Positions 21,176-29,980 of a DNA stretch of 64,000 nt are shown one piece after another (the stretch's first letter is position 1; each line of letters begins with the position of its first letter). Source of the DNA: Blastocatellia bacterium. GTDB lineage: Bacteria; Acidobacteriota; Blastocatellia; Pyrinomonadales; Pyrinomonadaceae. The notes below the pieces were generated by a model that made no database searches, was not told the origin of the DNA, and saw only the letters and a list, made by a program, of their open reading frames with translations. Location of the stretch: NCBI GenBank assembly GCA_016789265.1, contig JAEUQK010000014.1, positions 1-64,000 of the forward strand. Direction: 5' to 3'. A program made the translations under genes and the position numbers.

Positions 21176-22051
21176 TTATTCGTATGAAGTCGAGCCGATC
21201 TTGATCCCGCCGTTAGTGGTGACGACTCGGATGTTCGCGCCGCCGCCGTTCATCGTGGCACGCACCCTTTTGCTTCGTGACCAGTTGTCTGTCTTTCCGA
21301 CATTATTTTCTTCGGTCACCTCCAAAGACGGAACGCTACTCTTAAAACCGCCGTTGGTAGTACCGGCTTCAAAGTTTGCCGAATAATTCTCTGGTACCGA
21401 AAGGTTGACGCCGCCGTTGGTGGTCGTGACGTCGAGACCGGATCCCTTCCAGGTGCTGCCGGTCAACGATACGTTCAGGCCGCCGTTGGTCGTGCGACCG
21501 CGGACATCGCCGGCGAGATCCGACAGATTAACTCCTCCGTTGCTCGTCTCAAAAGATATGTTGCCTTCAACAGAACTTATTCCGATTCCGCCGTTGGTCG
21601 CTCTGAGTTCCAGGTTTGTATTCCGAGGGACGAGAACTTCGAAGGAAACCGACCAATTCGAATGGTCGCGGTTTTCGGGGCCGTCGGCCTTTACCGTTCC
21701 GCCAGTGATTATCTTTACGCTATCGACGATCGACTTGGCTTCCGCTTCGGTCGATCCCCAAGCGCTGACGCAGGCACGAACAAGAATGTCTGAGCGGTTT
21801 TCGCCCTTTACGCTTACCCCGCCATTCTTTCCGCCGTCAACGGAAAGGCTGCCGGTGGAAGCTACGGCTAATTCACGAGTTTCTTTGAATGAAACATTGT
21901 CGCCGTTGCCGTAATTGTTCCAGGAACAGAACCCTTTGTCCTTATGTTTCGCTTCAGCTTTGTTTTGTGCAATAAGTGGTGAGCCACCAAGGATATAAAA
22001 AGCCGCCAGGATTGCTACGAATGGAAAGACGCGTAATGCGGTCTTCTTCAT
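21176..22051 (-). CDS. Secreted DUF4097-like protein with repeated TNGG motif
   Basis: A 291-residue exported protein (signal peptide ending near SPLIAQ). After residue 140 it is built of strands each headed by (T)TNGG: TNGGIGISS, NGGVNLSD, TTNGGLNVS, TTNGGVNLS, TTNGGFKSS, TTNGGIKIG. This is the pattern of DUF4097-type beta-solenoids, which in many bacteria are cell-surface or secreted. Gly/Asn at turns and alternating hydrophobics support a right-handed beta-helix. Ligand and role unknown. Confidence 0.75.
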   Translation of the reverse strand: MKKTALRVFPFVAILAAFYILGGSPLIAQNKAEAKHKDKGFCSWNNYGNGDNVSFKETRELAVASTGSLSVDGGKNGGVSVKGENRSDILVRACVSAWGSTEAEAKSIVDSVKIITGGTVKADGPENRDHSNWSVSFEVLVPRNTNLELRATNGGIGISSVEGNISFETSNGGVNLSDLAGDVRGRTTNGGLNVSLTGSTWKGSGLDVTTTNGGVNLSVPENYSANFEAGTTNGGFKSSVPSLEVTEENNVGKTDNWSRSKRVRATMNGGGANIRVVTTNGGIKIGSTSYE

Positions 22052-22231
22052 GATTTGTCCTCCGAGATGATGGATTTGATCGAATAAACGATATTCGAAA
22101 TGGTAAACACCACTGCGAACTGGAATATGACAAGAAAAGTGGAGTAAGGCAGCAGAGTGCGATTAATGGAAACCGATCAGATCCGAGTTCGACCGCTAAA
22201 GTGTAAACAGCCGAGACCAGCGCTCAAGTAG

Positions 22232-22606
22232 TCACTTCCAAGATATCTCCAGTTGGTATTCTTTAGCTCCGCCGCTGTTGTCATAGATCTCGACGATCGC
22301 GGTGAAACCATTATCTGCGGTTGGCTGCTGGATCACAGTTATCTTTTTGCTTCGACCCTCGATGCGCTTGACGCTGACGATCACGGGTTGATCAGGAAGC
22401 GGCGCCGTGAAACTGAACGTTCCCGGTGGTTTCTCCTGCCCAGAAACTGCTTTTTGTTCTAGTGTGGTGCCTTTTACGACCAGATGGACCTTGTCATCGA
22501 CCACTCCGCGCCAGAACACTTTGCCCAGCGGTTCGTTTTCCTGTGAAGATGCGCTGGAGACAAGGAAGATCAGCAAAACAGGGAGAATAAGCAGTACCCT
22601 TTTCAT
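22232..22606 (-). CDS. Small secreted hypothetical protein
   Basis: A 124-residue protein from the ATG at 22604-22606, chosen because GGAGGT lies just upstream and because it then begins with a clear signal peptide (KRVLLILPVLLIFLVSSASSQ). The mature part is beta-rich, with WRGVVDDKVHLVVKGTTLEQK and a terminal KEYQLEISWK. I do not recognise a family. It is likely periplasmic. Confidence 0.65.
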   Translation of the reverse strand: MKRVLLILPVLLIFLVSSASSQENEPLGKVFWRGVVDDKVHLVVKGTTLEQKAVSGQEKPPGTFSFTAPLPDQPVIVSVKRIEGRSKKITVIQQPTADNGFTAIVEIYDNSGGAKEYQLEISWK

Positions 22607-22737
22607 AGACACCTCCGATTTTCGTTTGGTGAACAGCGAGGCGGCTATTTTAAGCGAGTTCGGCTCGGACAGCAACAAAAATACGTCGATCTCGGAGAAG
22701 TTCTTCTTTTGATCAGTAAGAGGTATCTTAGGCTCGG

Positions 22738-23745
22738 TTAGCTCACATCTATTGTGAGGCCTTGGCTGTTGATCCTCCATTGAAGTACTTCGGCATTCTC
22801 CTCACTCGAAAGGGCATTTTCAACGTCCGCCTTACGGACCTCCTCGCAAAAGAAAGCGATGCAGCCTCCGCCGCCGGCACCGCAAACTTTTGTTGCGATA
22901 GCACCGTTTGCCTCGGCGACCTCGATCAGATGGTCCATATGCGGCGTGGTGATGTTCGGGGAAAGCCGCTTCCGGGCGGGGTGAGCCTTCTTCAGGATCT
23001 CGCCAACGTCATTCCATCGGTTTTCCAGCAATGCGTCGCGAAGTTCCACGGCAGAATCGCGTATGCCTTCAAATATGTCGAAAAGTTCCTTGTCACCGTC
23101 GATGTGACGCTTGGTTATCTCCCAGTTGTTGGTGCCCGAATTTCGAGGTTCGCCTGTGTATAACACTACGATACGGGCTTCGAGAGTTTTGGCATCAACG
23201 TCCAAAGCCTCACGGGACATGCCGTCCGGGGCGAACTTAATACTTGCTACACCGCCGTGCTGAGCCGAATAGTAATCCTGATAACCTGCCGGGACCTTTA
23301 TGACCGTCGTTTCAATGTTTGCAGCGATCGGGATGAAGCGGTCTGGAGAATAACGGTCACCGACAAGCTTATTTAGAGCGCCGATGCAGGCAATGTTCAA
23401 TGTTGAGGAACCTGCAAGGCCGGCACCCGCCGGCGCTTCGGATTCGGTTATCATGTTGAAGCCGGTTTCGGGCTTAAAGAAATAAACTAGCTTTGAAAGA
23501 AGTTCGAGCCGCGGCTCGTTTTTCAGCTCATGCATCATTCCAAGTGTAGTTTCGAAACTAACATTCCGGTCGATCGATTCGAGCCGGATCACATCATCGT
23601 CGCGCGTCTCGATACGACACTTGGCAAGCATATTTACGGCGAAATTTACGGTGGATGCGCCCTCATGGAACAAAAAGAGGGGCGGAATGTCAATAGTTCC
23701 TCCGGCTAGATCGACCCTAGTCGGGGCGGACGTTTCGATTATCAC
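22738..23745 (-). CDS. GHMP family sugar kinase
   Basis: A 335-residue small-molecule kinase. The N-terminal APTRVDLAGGTID, the ATP-binding PAGAGLAGSSTLNIA and the C-terminal KVCGAGGGGCIAFF are the three GHMP motifs. The overall pattern recalls heptose-7-phosphate or mevalonate-type kinases, with heptose kinase the closest by eye. The start is a GTG (complement of 23743-23745). No other heptose genes are visible nearby, so the sugar is a guess. Confidence 0.82.
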   Translation of the reverse strand: MIIETSAPTRVDLAGGTIDIPPLFLFHEGASTVNFAVNMLAKCRIETRDDDVIRLESIDRNVSFETTLGMMHELKNEPRLELLSKLVYFFKPETGFNMITESEAPAGAGLAGSSTLNIACIGALNKLVGDRYSPDRFIPIAANIETTVIKVPAGYQDYYSAQHGGVASIKFAPDGMSREALDVDAKTLEARIVVLYTGEPRNSGTNNWEITKRHIDGDKELFDIFEGIRDSAVELRDALLENRWNDVGEILKKAHPARKRLSPNITTPHMDHLIEVAEANGAIATKVCGAGGGGCIAFFCEEVRKADVENALSSEENAEVLQWRINSQGLTIDVS

Positions 23746-23834
23746 TAATTGTTGACCTCTTGATCTGGCAAATTGAAATGCTGAATTGAAGGGATATATT
23801 AACGCATTCGGGAAACCATTCCGTAATCCAAAAC

Positions 23835-24587
23835 CTATTTTTTGCTGGAAATTACAGTCTCAGGTTTTGTATCTTGCTTTGATCTCTCCTTATCTTCCTT
23901 GATAGGTTCGCGGGTCAGATGAAGACGTTCGCCAAGGTCGTGCAATTTCACTTGTGCAACTTCCTCGACCGCAAGGAGTTTTTCTTCTATCTTCTGAATT
24001 GTCTCCGGGTTGGCTTCTTCCACTTTCTCCGAGAGCCAGAATCGCTCTACGGAATAAAGTACAATAACGGCGAACAGGATGATGAAGAACAATGCGATGC
24101 CGATCTGTTGGAAATCGCCGATGATAGATGTGATAGCTCCACTGAAGAAATAGCCGGTACCGGCGAGTACGATCACCCAAAGCCCGCAGCTTACAGAATC
24201 AAGGAAAAGGAATCTGTAGAACGGCATCTTGCCGATCCCGTAAAAGACGCACATCGCAGCCCGGATACCGTAAATATATTTCGAGATGACGATGGCAAAG
24301 CCGCCGAATTTGGCGATGAGACTCTCAATTCGAGGCTGCGCCATTTGATAGAAACGATAATCTTTGGCCTTTTCGTGAAACACCCTGCCGATCGCATAGC
24401 CGATGCTGTCTCCGACCATGCCGCCCAGAGTTCCTGCCAGAAAGACCTTGATGAAAGAATACCTGCCAAAAAAACCGCTATGGGCCATGGCGCCGGAGAT
24501 CAAAAGCGTTATGTCGCCCTCAACGGTACAGAGAGCAAAAACGGCATAGATACCATATTGCTCAATGACCTGTGACAGCTGATCCAT
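23835..24587 (-). CDS. DedA family membrane protein
   Basis: A 250-residue membrane protein of the DedA/VTT (SNARE-associated) family: an N-terminal AVFALCTVEGDITLLISGAMAHSG, GGMVGDSIGYAIGR, and YIYGIRAAMCVFYGIGKM followed by helices. DedA proteins are linked to lipid flipping and membrane homeostasis. It has an unusual charged tail (about residues 195-250) rich in Lys and Glu after the last helix. Confidence 0.85.
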   Translation of the reverse strand: MDQLSQVIEQYGIYAVFALCTVEGDITLLISGAMAHSGFFGRYSFIKVFLAGTLGGMVGDSIGYAIGRVFHEKAKDYRFYQMAQPRIESLIAKFGGFAIVISKYIYGIRAAMCVFYGIGKMPFYRFLFLDSVSCGLWVIVLAGTGYFFSGAITSIIGDFQQIGIALFFIILFAVIVLYSVERFWLSEKVEEANPETIQKIEEKLLAVEEVAQVKLHDLGERLHLTREPIKEDKERSKQDTKPETVISSKK

Positions 24588-24750
24588 AAAGACGCGACAA
24601 AAATGCGGCTAGGTACGTATGAAAGAAAAGATTAACTTTCCGGCGTAATCGAGTCAATCAATAGGAGCCAAAGATTCAGGCATAGCATCAAGTGAAACCG
24701 TGCTGTTAACAAAGCGCGGCTCTCGCGTTAGCAAAGGAAATCGAATCGTG

Positions 24751-24779
24751 TTGACACCTATAAAAGAGGTGACTACAAT
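24751..24779 (+). promoter_or_regulatory. Sigma-70-type promoter of the ROK gene
   Basis: TTGACA (24751-24756), 17 bp, TACAAT (24774-24779). Predicted transcription start is near 24786, 15 bp before the ATG. This is a near-consensus match. Confidence 0.8.
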
Positions 24780-24800
24780 CGCCCTGTCCTTGGAGACTTT

Positions 24801-25718
24801 ATGGCAGAAATTAGTGAAACAGCCGAAAACCACGTTGGGGTCGAGATAACCTCGACGAGGTTTCTGGCGGTGAATGTGGGGAATGATCACAAGATCGTGG
24901 AAACATACAGTGTTGATCGGGACCGTTCGCAAGAGCCTGCTGAACAAGTGGCGACGTTCACCCGAGAGGTCGCAGATAAGTTCGGAGTTGGAAAGGTCGG
25001 AATTGCCGTTCCGGGTTTGATCAGCCGTGAATCAGGGAAGGTTATATATTCAGCACAAATGCCGGAGAACACCTCGGTCGATTTTGCGGAGGCGGCTCGG
25101 TCTGTGGGCGTGGAAGCCTTGGTAGAAAACGATGCAAATGCAGCAGCCTACGGCGAATTCAAGATCGGAGCTGGTCAAGGCAGTTCGAGTATGTTCTACG
25201 CGACGATCGGCGAAGGCGTGGGCGGCTCGTTCATCCTTGACGGAAAAATATGGCATGGTTCGGGCGGATATGCGGGCGAATTCGGTTATGTAGCGATCAA
25301 CTCAGACGGGATGAGACTCGAGGACGTTGCTTCCTCCGCTAACATCGTTCGGCGAACACGTAACCGGTTCAACCGCGACAGCACGTCGTCGCTTGGACGC
25401 CTAACGGAGGAGGAAATAGGCCTTAAAGAGATCGTTTCCGCCGCTGATGACGGAGATGATTTCGCAAAGCTTATGCTGGAAAGGACCGGCCTCTACATTG
25501 GAACAGCAATAGCTACGGTCATCAATTTGATGAACTTAGACATGGTCGTCATCGGCGGTGAGATAATGCATGCCCGTCATTTTGTGATCGATGCGGTTAT
25601 CGGCCGTGCCCGGGAACTCTCGTTTTCCCCATCGTTCGAATCGACAAGGATCCTTGCCGGCCAATTAGATGAGAATGCAGCGGCGATCGGGGCCGCATTG
25701 ATCGTTGCAGGATCATGA
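24801..25718 (+). CDS. ROK family protein (sugar kinase-like)
   Basis: A 305-residue ROK-fold protein without the HTH domain of ROK repressors, so it resembles the kinase branch. It has IAVPGLIS, ENDANAAAYGE with the catalytic Asp and GEGVGGSFILDGKIWHGSGG with AGEFGYV. Two departures stand out: the usual GE-x-GH is GEFGY, and the zinc motif CxCGxxGC is missing, replaced by NSDGMRLEDVASS. It has a strong promoter and GGAG ribosome site. It may still be a glucokinase, or a divergent paralogue. Confidence 0.8.
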   Translation: MAEISETAENHVGVEITSTRFLAVNVGNDHKIVETYSVDRDRSQEPAEQVATFTREVADKFGVGKVGIAVPGLISRESGKVIYSAQMPENTSVDFAEAARSVGVEALVENDANAAAYGEFKIGAGQGSSSMFYATIGEGVGGSFILDGKIWHGSGGYAGEFGYVAINSDGMRLEDVASSANIVRRTRNRFNRDSTSSLGRLTEEEIGLKEIVSAADDGDDFAKLMLERTGLYIGTAIATVINLMNLDMVVIGGEIMHARHFVIDAVIGRARELSFSPSFESTRILAGQLDENAAAIGAALIVAGS

Positions 25719-25978
25719 CAGCTGAAGAAAGCTTTATCAGCCAAAACAGTTTTCCTTATTTCCTTTCGATTTGAAGAAATGGGCTAGTAAGGCATACTTT
25801 TCGTTTGATGTGAATTTGCGGTTTGCAGAAGTTTTAGTAGAATCGATGCAGTTTAGCGGTAGTTCTTCATAGATTTAGTTCAAAAGTTTGGCCGAACGCA
25901 TTCAGGCTTCAGAAACGAGGTCCGGGTCGCGTCGAACTTTAGCATTTTCGAGCCGTAGGGTTTGAGGACCTTTTTAAC
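25719..25978 (+). promoter_or_regulatory. Upstream region of the ACIII operon
   Basis: A 260-bp non-coding leader before actA. The best promoter-like pair is TTGCGG (25816-25821), 16 bp, TAGAAT (25838-25843), giving a leader of about 130 nt. The -10 is good and the -35 weak. GAGG lies about 12 bases before the ATG. No other conserved structure was recognised. Confidence 0.35.
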
Positions 25979-26638
25979 ATGGCACAATTTTTCCATCGAA
26001 GCGCGAATAACATTGCCAGGATCAGCATGATACTGGGCGTGATCCTTGCCGGGACCGCGTTTTACGTTTACACGCAGGTTGCCCGTTCCTCGTACTTGAC
26101 TGGCAGGTACGTGGAAAAACAACAGCCGGTTCAATTTAGCCATAAACACCATGTGGGCGACGACGGGATCGATTGCCGTTATTGCCATACTCAGGTTGAG
26201 ACGACCGCCTCGGCTGGAATGCCGCCCACACAAACTTGTATGAATTGCCACAGCCAGATCTGGGCAGACAGCCCGTATTTGGAACCCGTACGTGCAAGTT
26301 ACCGCGACAACAAGCCGATAGAATGGGAGCGTGTGCACGACCTTCCCGAGTTCGCTTATTTCAACCACAGCATCCATGTGGCAAAGGGCGTAGGGTGTTC
26401 TACATGTCACGGCCAGATCGACAACATGCCGGCAGTTTATCAGGAAAACACGCTTCAAATGGAATGGTGTCTGGCGTGCCATCGGGAGCCCGAGAAATTC
26501 ATTCGCCCGAAATCCGAGATCTACAACATGAAGTGGCAGGATGCCGATCTCGACGCGAAAGAGCGGTTGGACCTAAAGGCGAAATACAAGATCAGAAGCA
26601 AGGAAATGATGACAAGCTGTTCGGTTTGCCATCGATAA
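25979..26638 (+). CDS. actA: Alternative complex III pentaheme cytochrome subunit ActA
   Basis: A 219-residue membrane-anchored multiheme cytochrome c. One N-terminal hydrophobic helix (about 13-32) anchors it. Five CxxCH motifs (CRYCH, CMNCH, CSTCH, CLACH, CSVCH) bind five hemes, the number known for ActA. Extra His residues (FSHKHH, FNHSIH) would be distal ligands. It opens the actABCDEF-cox operon and would take part in moving electrons from quinol to cytochrome c or directly to the oxidase. Confidence 0.93.
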   Translation: MAQFFHRSANNIARISMILGVILAGTAFYVYTQVARSSYLTGRYVEKQQPVQFSHKHHVGDDGIDCRYCHTQVETTASAGMPPTQTCMNCHSQIWADSPYLEPVRASYRDNKPIEWERVHDLPEFAYFNHSIHVAKGVGCSTCHGQIDNMPAVYQENTLQMEWCLACHREPEKFIRPKSEIYNMKWQDADLDAKERLDLKAKYKIRSKEMMTSCSVCHR

Positions 26639-26665
26639 AGCAAAGAAGAGGAAGCACTTAAAAAG

Positions 26666-29600
26666 ATGCCGATTCCGGAGAGTACAACTAGTTTTGCGCA
26701 GACCCGCAAAAAGATCCTTTCGCAAAGCGGAAAACAATACTGGCGCAGCATCGAGGAATTTGCCGATTCGCCAGAATTTGAGGACAAGATAAAGGGCGAA
26801 TTTCCTTTGAGCGTCGAGAATTGGGACGATTCGCTCAGCCGTCGGAACTTTATCAAGGTCATGGGGGCCTCGCTCGCCCTTGCCGGACTGTCGGGTTGTG
26901 TAATTCAGCCGCCGGAGAAGATCGTTCCTTATGTACGGCAACCCGAAGACATTCTCGCGGGTAAACCGCTTTTCTTTGCAACGGCAATGTCATTGGGCGG
27001 GATCGCAACAGGTCTTTTGGTCAAGTCGTTTGACGGCAGGCCGGTAAAGATCGAGGGAAATCCGTCCCATCCGGGAAGCCTTGGCTCAACAGATGTCTTT
27101 GCGCAGGCGTCCTTATTGGGACTCTATGATCCGGATCGTTCCCAGGAGGTCCTTTACCGAGGGACTCCGAAGAACTGGCAGGAATTCGTTACAGCGGTTC
27201 GAGCGTCGGTTGCTGAAAATGCAAAGGACGGCGGTGCCGGTCTGCGGATATTGACCGAGACCGTTAATTCGCCGACTTTGCAGGACCAACTCAAGCGTCT
27301 CTTGACCGAGTTGCCAAATGCAAAGTGGATCCAGTACGAACCAATAAACGGCGACAACGCTATCGCGGGTGCGAAACTGGCTTTCGGAAGCCCGGCAAAC
27401 ACGGTTTATAAATTCGACGAAGCGGAGCGTGTCCTGACGCTCGATGCCGATATCTTTTCCGGATTCAACGTGCGTTATATCGCGGATTTTGCCAAGTCGC
27501 GTGCGCTGTCTGAAGAAAAGAAAGAGATCAATCGGCTTTATGCGATCGAGACCACGACGACTCTGGCAGGTGCCAAGGCCGACCACAGGCTTGCGGTAAA
27601 ACCCAGCCAAATGCCGGAGATCGCGAAGGCGATAGCAAAGGCACTGGGCGTGTCCGGAGCGAATTCGACCTATACGGAAAACGCGGCGTGGATCGCTGCA
27701 TTAGCTAAGGATCTCCAGGAGCACAAAGGCAAGTCGATCGTTATAGCCGGAAGCAATCAGCCTCCGATCGTACATGCGTTGGCACATGCGATGAATTCCG
27801 CTCTTGAGAACGTCGGCAAAACAGTCACGTACACAGATCCATTGACACCGTACGATCGAACTCAGGCCGAACAGTTAAAGGAACTAGTAGCGGATATTGA
27901 TAAGGGAGTAGTAAAGACGCTGGTAATACTTGGCGGGAATCCGGTTTACAACACCCCATCTGATCTCAAGCTTAACAAAGAGAGATTAGACAAGGTTCCG
28001 CTCCGTATTCACCTTGGTCAGAACGTGGATGAAACAGCAGCCGTCTGTCATTGGCACGTTTCTGAGAAGCACTTCCTGGAGTCTTGGAGTGATGCCAAGG
28101 CCTATGATGGAACTGTTTCCATTGTGCAGCCTCTCGTTCAGCCGCTGTATGACAGCAAGAATGCCCATGAGGTTCTCCAGCTTTTCTTTAAGGAGAACTA
28201 CGATAAGAAAGATTACGACATCGTAAGAGAGTATTGGCAGAAGCAAAATATCACTCCTGCAGCTTCGGTGCCGACAAAAGGTGAGGAGAAAAAGTCAGAG
28301 CCTGCGTCCGAGGCGAAGGCGGGAAACGAGGGCTCTAAGAATAATCCTTCGGTTGCGAGCGTCGCACCGGCGGCGTCACCGGCCTCTGTTCCTGCCGTTT
28401 CGGCAGCAGCCCCGAAAACTTTCGAGGATAACTGGAGAAAAGCTGTGCACGACGGAGTCGTCCCGAATACGGCTCTTCCGCCCAAGACATTTTCAGTAAA
28501 TACAGCTTTCCTGAGTCAGCCGGACGCAAAACCCGCGTCTTCAGGAGATCTTGAGATCGCGATAATGCCGGACCCGACGATCTATGATGGCCGTTTCGCC
28601 AACAATGGATGGCTGCAGGAACTCCCGAATCCGATCAATAAGATAACTTGGGAAAACGTCGCTCTTGTTAGCCCGGCCACGGCCGCCAAACTTAGCGTCA
28701 ATCGCGGAAACGACCCGGACGAGATATCCGGCGGCGAGCGCGGAACGGCTTTCATCAATACGCACGGAAACAATATGTCGGCCGACCTGGTCACGCTTAA
28801 GTTCCAGGGGTCAGCCATCGAAAAGCCCGTTGCAATGTGGATCTCGCCCGGCCAGCCGGACGACGTTGTCACGATCTTTATGGGTTATGGCCGAACGCGG
28901 GCCGGAAAGATCGGTACGGGCCTCGGTTACAGTGCATTTGATGTTCAACGTTCGGATGCGATGAATTTCGGTTTTGGAGACATTTCCAAGACCGGCGAAA
29001 AGACCGAGATCGTCTCAACGCAGATCCATTTCAATATGGAAGGCCGCGACATTCTGCGGGTCTTCGATGTCGACGTGTTCGAGGCTAACCCAGCGATGGG
29101 CCACCAGCCGGATGAATACGGCAAGACGATGTATGATACCGCCACTGGAACGGACGTATTTCAGGCTCAATATGCGGTCAACCACAAGTGGGGAATGACG
29201 ATCGACCTTAACTCATGCGTCGGATGTAACGCGTGTGTTATCGCCTGCCAATCGGAGAACAACATTCCGGTTGTCGGCAAAGAACAGGTCGCAAGGAGCC
29301 GGGAAATGCATTGGATACGCGTCGACGCCTATTATTCGGGCAATGACGTCGACAATCCTGGCGGCGTGGCATTTCAGCCGGTTATTTGCCAGCAGTGCGA
29401 ACAGGCCCCGTGCGAAGTGGTCTGCCCCGTGACAGCTACAGTTCACAGCCCGGAAGGCCTGAACGACATGGTCTATAACCGCTGCGTCGGAACTCGCTAT
29501 TGCTCAAATAACTGTCCGTACAAGGTCAGGAGGTTTAACTTCCTTCTTTACCAGGACTGGGATACGCCCCAGTACAAGCTAATGCGTAACCCGGAAGTTT

Positions 29601-29980
29601 CGATCCGCAGCCGCGGTGTGATGGAAAAGTGTACCTATTGCACTCAGCGAATTGCCGCCGCAAGGATCGAGGCCGAAAAGGATGGCCGACGCGTACGCGA
29701 CGGAGAGATACTTACGGCGTGCCAATCAGCCTGCCCGGCAAACGCGATCATCTTTGGCGATATGAATGACCCGGCAAGCAAGATCGCTGCGTCGAAGAAA
29801 GACCATCGCGACTACAAGCTGCTGAACGAATTGAACACACAGCCCCGAACAACATATCTGGCGGGCCTGAAGAATCAAAACAAGGAAATGCCCGATTACA
29901 AGCCGCTTAAGGTGCCCAAATCCCACGGCGCGCCGAAGAAAGAGGAAGGTGAGAAGAAAGCGGGAGGCGAAGCACACTAA
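26666..29980 (+). CDS. actB: Alternative complex III iron-sulfur subunit ActB
   Basis: A 1104-residue fusion of a molybdopterin-oxidoreductase-like domain (ActB1) and a ferredoxin-like domain (ActB2). A Tat-like SRRNF at 58-62 is followed by a hydrophobic stretch ending in LSGC, so Cys78 may be lipidated. Four cysteine clusters begin at about 851 (CVGCNACVIAC), 908 (CQQCEQAPC), 940 and 989 (CTYC), matching the 3[4Fe-4S] plus 1[3Fe-4S] of studied ActB. A Pro/Ala/Ser-rich linker lies near 530-590. Its stop abuts actC. Confidence 0.93.
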   Translation: MPIPESTTSFAQTRKKILSQSGKQYWRSIEEFADSPEFEDKIKGEFPLSVENWDDSLSRRNFIKVMGASLALAGLSGCVIQPPEKIVPYVRQPEDILAGKPLFFATAMSLGGIATGLLVKSFDGRPVKIEGNPSHPGSLGSTDVFAQASLLGLYDPDRSQEVLYRGTPKNWQEFVTAVRASVAENAKDGGAGLRILTETVNSPTLQDQLKRLLTELPNAKWIQYEPINGDNAIAGAKLAFGSPANTVYKFDEAERVLTLDADIFSGFNVRYIADFAKSRALSEEKKEINRLYAIETTTTLAGAKADHRLAVKPSQMPEIAKAIAKALGVSGANSTYTENAAWIAALAKDLQEHKGKSIVIAGSNQPPIVHALAHAMNSALENVGKTVTYTDPLTPYDRTQAEQLKELVADIDKGVVKTLVILGGNPVYNTPSDLKLNKERLDKVPLRIHLGQNVDETAAVCHWHVSEKHFLESWSDAKAYDGTVSIVQPLVQPLYDSKNAHEVLQLFFKENYDKKDYDIVREYWQKQNITPAASVPTKGEEKKSEPASEAKAGNEGSKNNPSVASVAPAASPASVPAVSAAAPKTFEDNWRKAVHDGVVPNTALPPKTFSVNTAFLSQPDAKPASSGDLEIAIMPDPTIYDGRFANNGWLQELPNPINKITWENVALVSPATAAKLSVNRGNDPDEISGGERGTAFINTHGNNMSADLVTLKFQGSAIEKPVAMWISPGQPDDVVTIFMGYGRTRAGKIGTGLGYSAFDVQRSDAMNFGFGDISKTGEKTEIVSTQIHFNMEGRDILRVFDVDVFEANPAMGHQPDEYGKTMYDTATGTDVFQAQYAVNHKWGMTIDLNSCVGCNACVIACQSENNIPVVGKEQVARSREMHWIRVDAYYSGNDVDNPGGVAFQPVICQQCEQAPCEVVCPVTATVHSPEGLNDMVYNRCVGTRYCSNNCPYKVRRFNFLLYQDWDTPQYKLMRNPEVSIRSRGVMEKCTYCTQRIAAARIEAEKDGRRVRDGEILTACQSACPANAIIFGDMNDPASKIAASKKDHRDYKLLNELNTQPRTTYLAGLKNQNKEMPDYKPLKVPKSHGAPKKEEGEKKAGGEAH

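Noticed and set aside
21176..22051. Repeated DNA of the TNGG gene as a CRISPR or tandem repeat array
   Set aside because: The repeats are short, unequal in spacing and in frame with a coherent secreted protein, so they are protein repeats.
23919..24575. A 218-codon plus-strand frame opposite the DedA gene
   Set aside because: It is antisense to a clear membrane-protein family member, very rich in charged residues and without motif; a codon-structure artefact.
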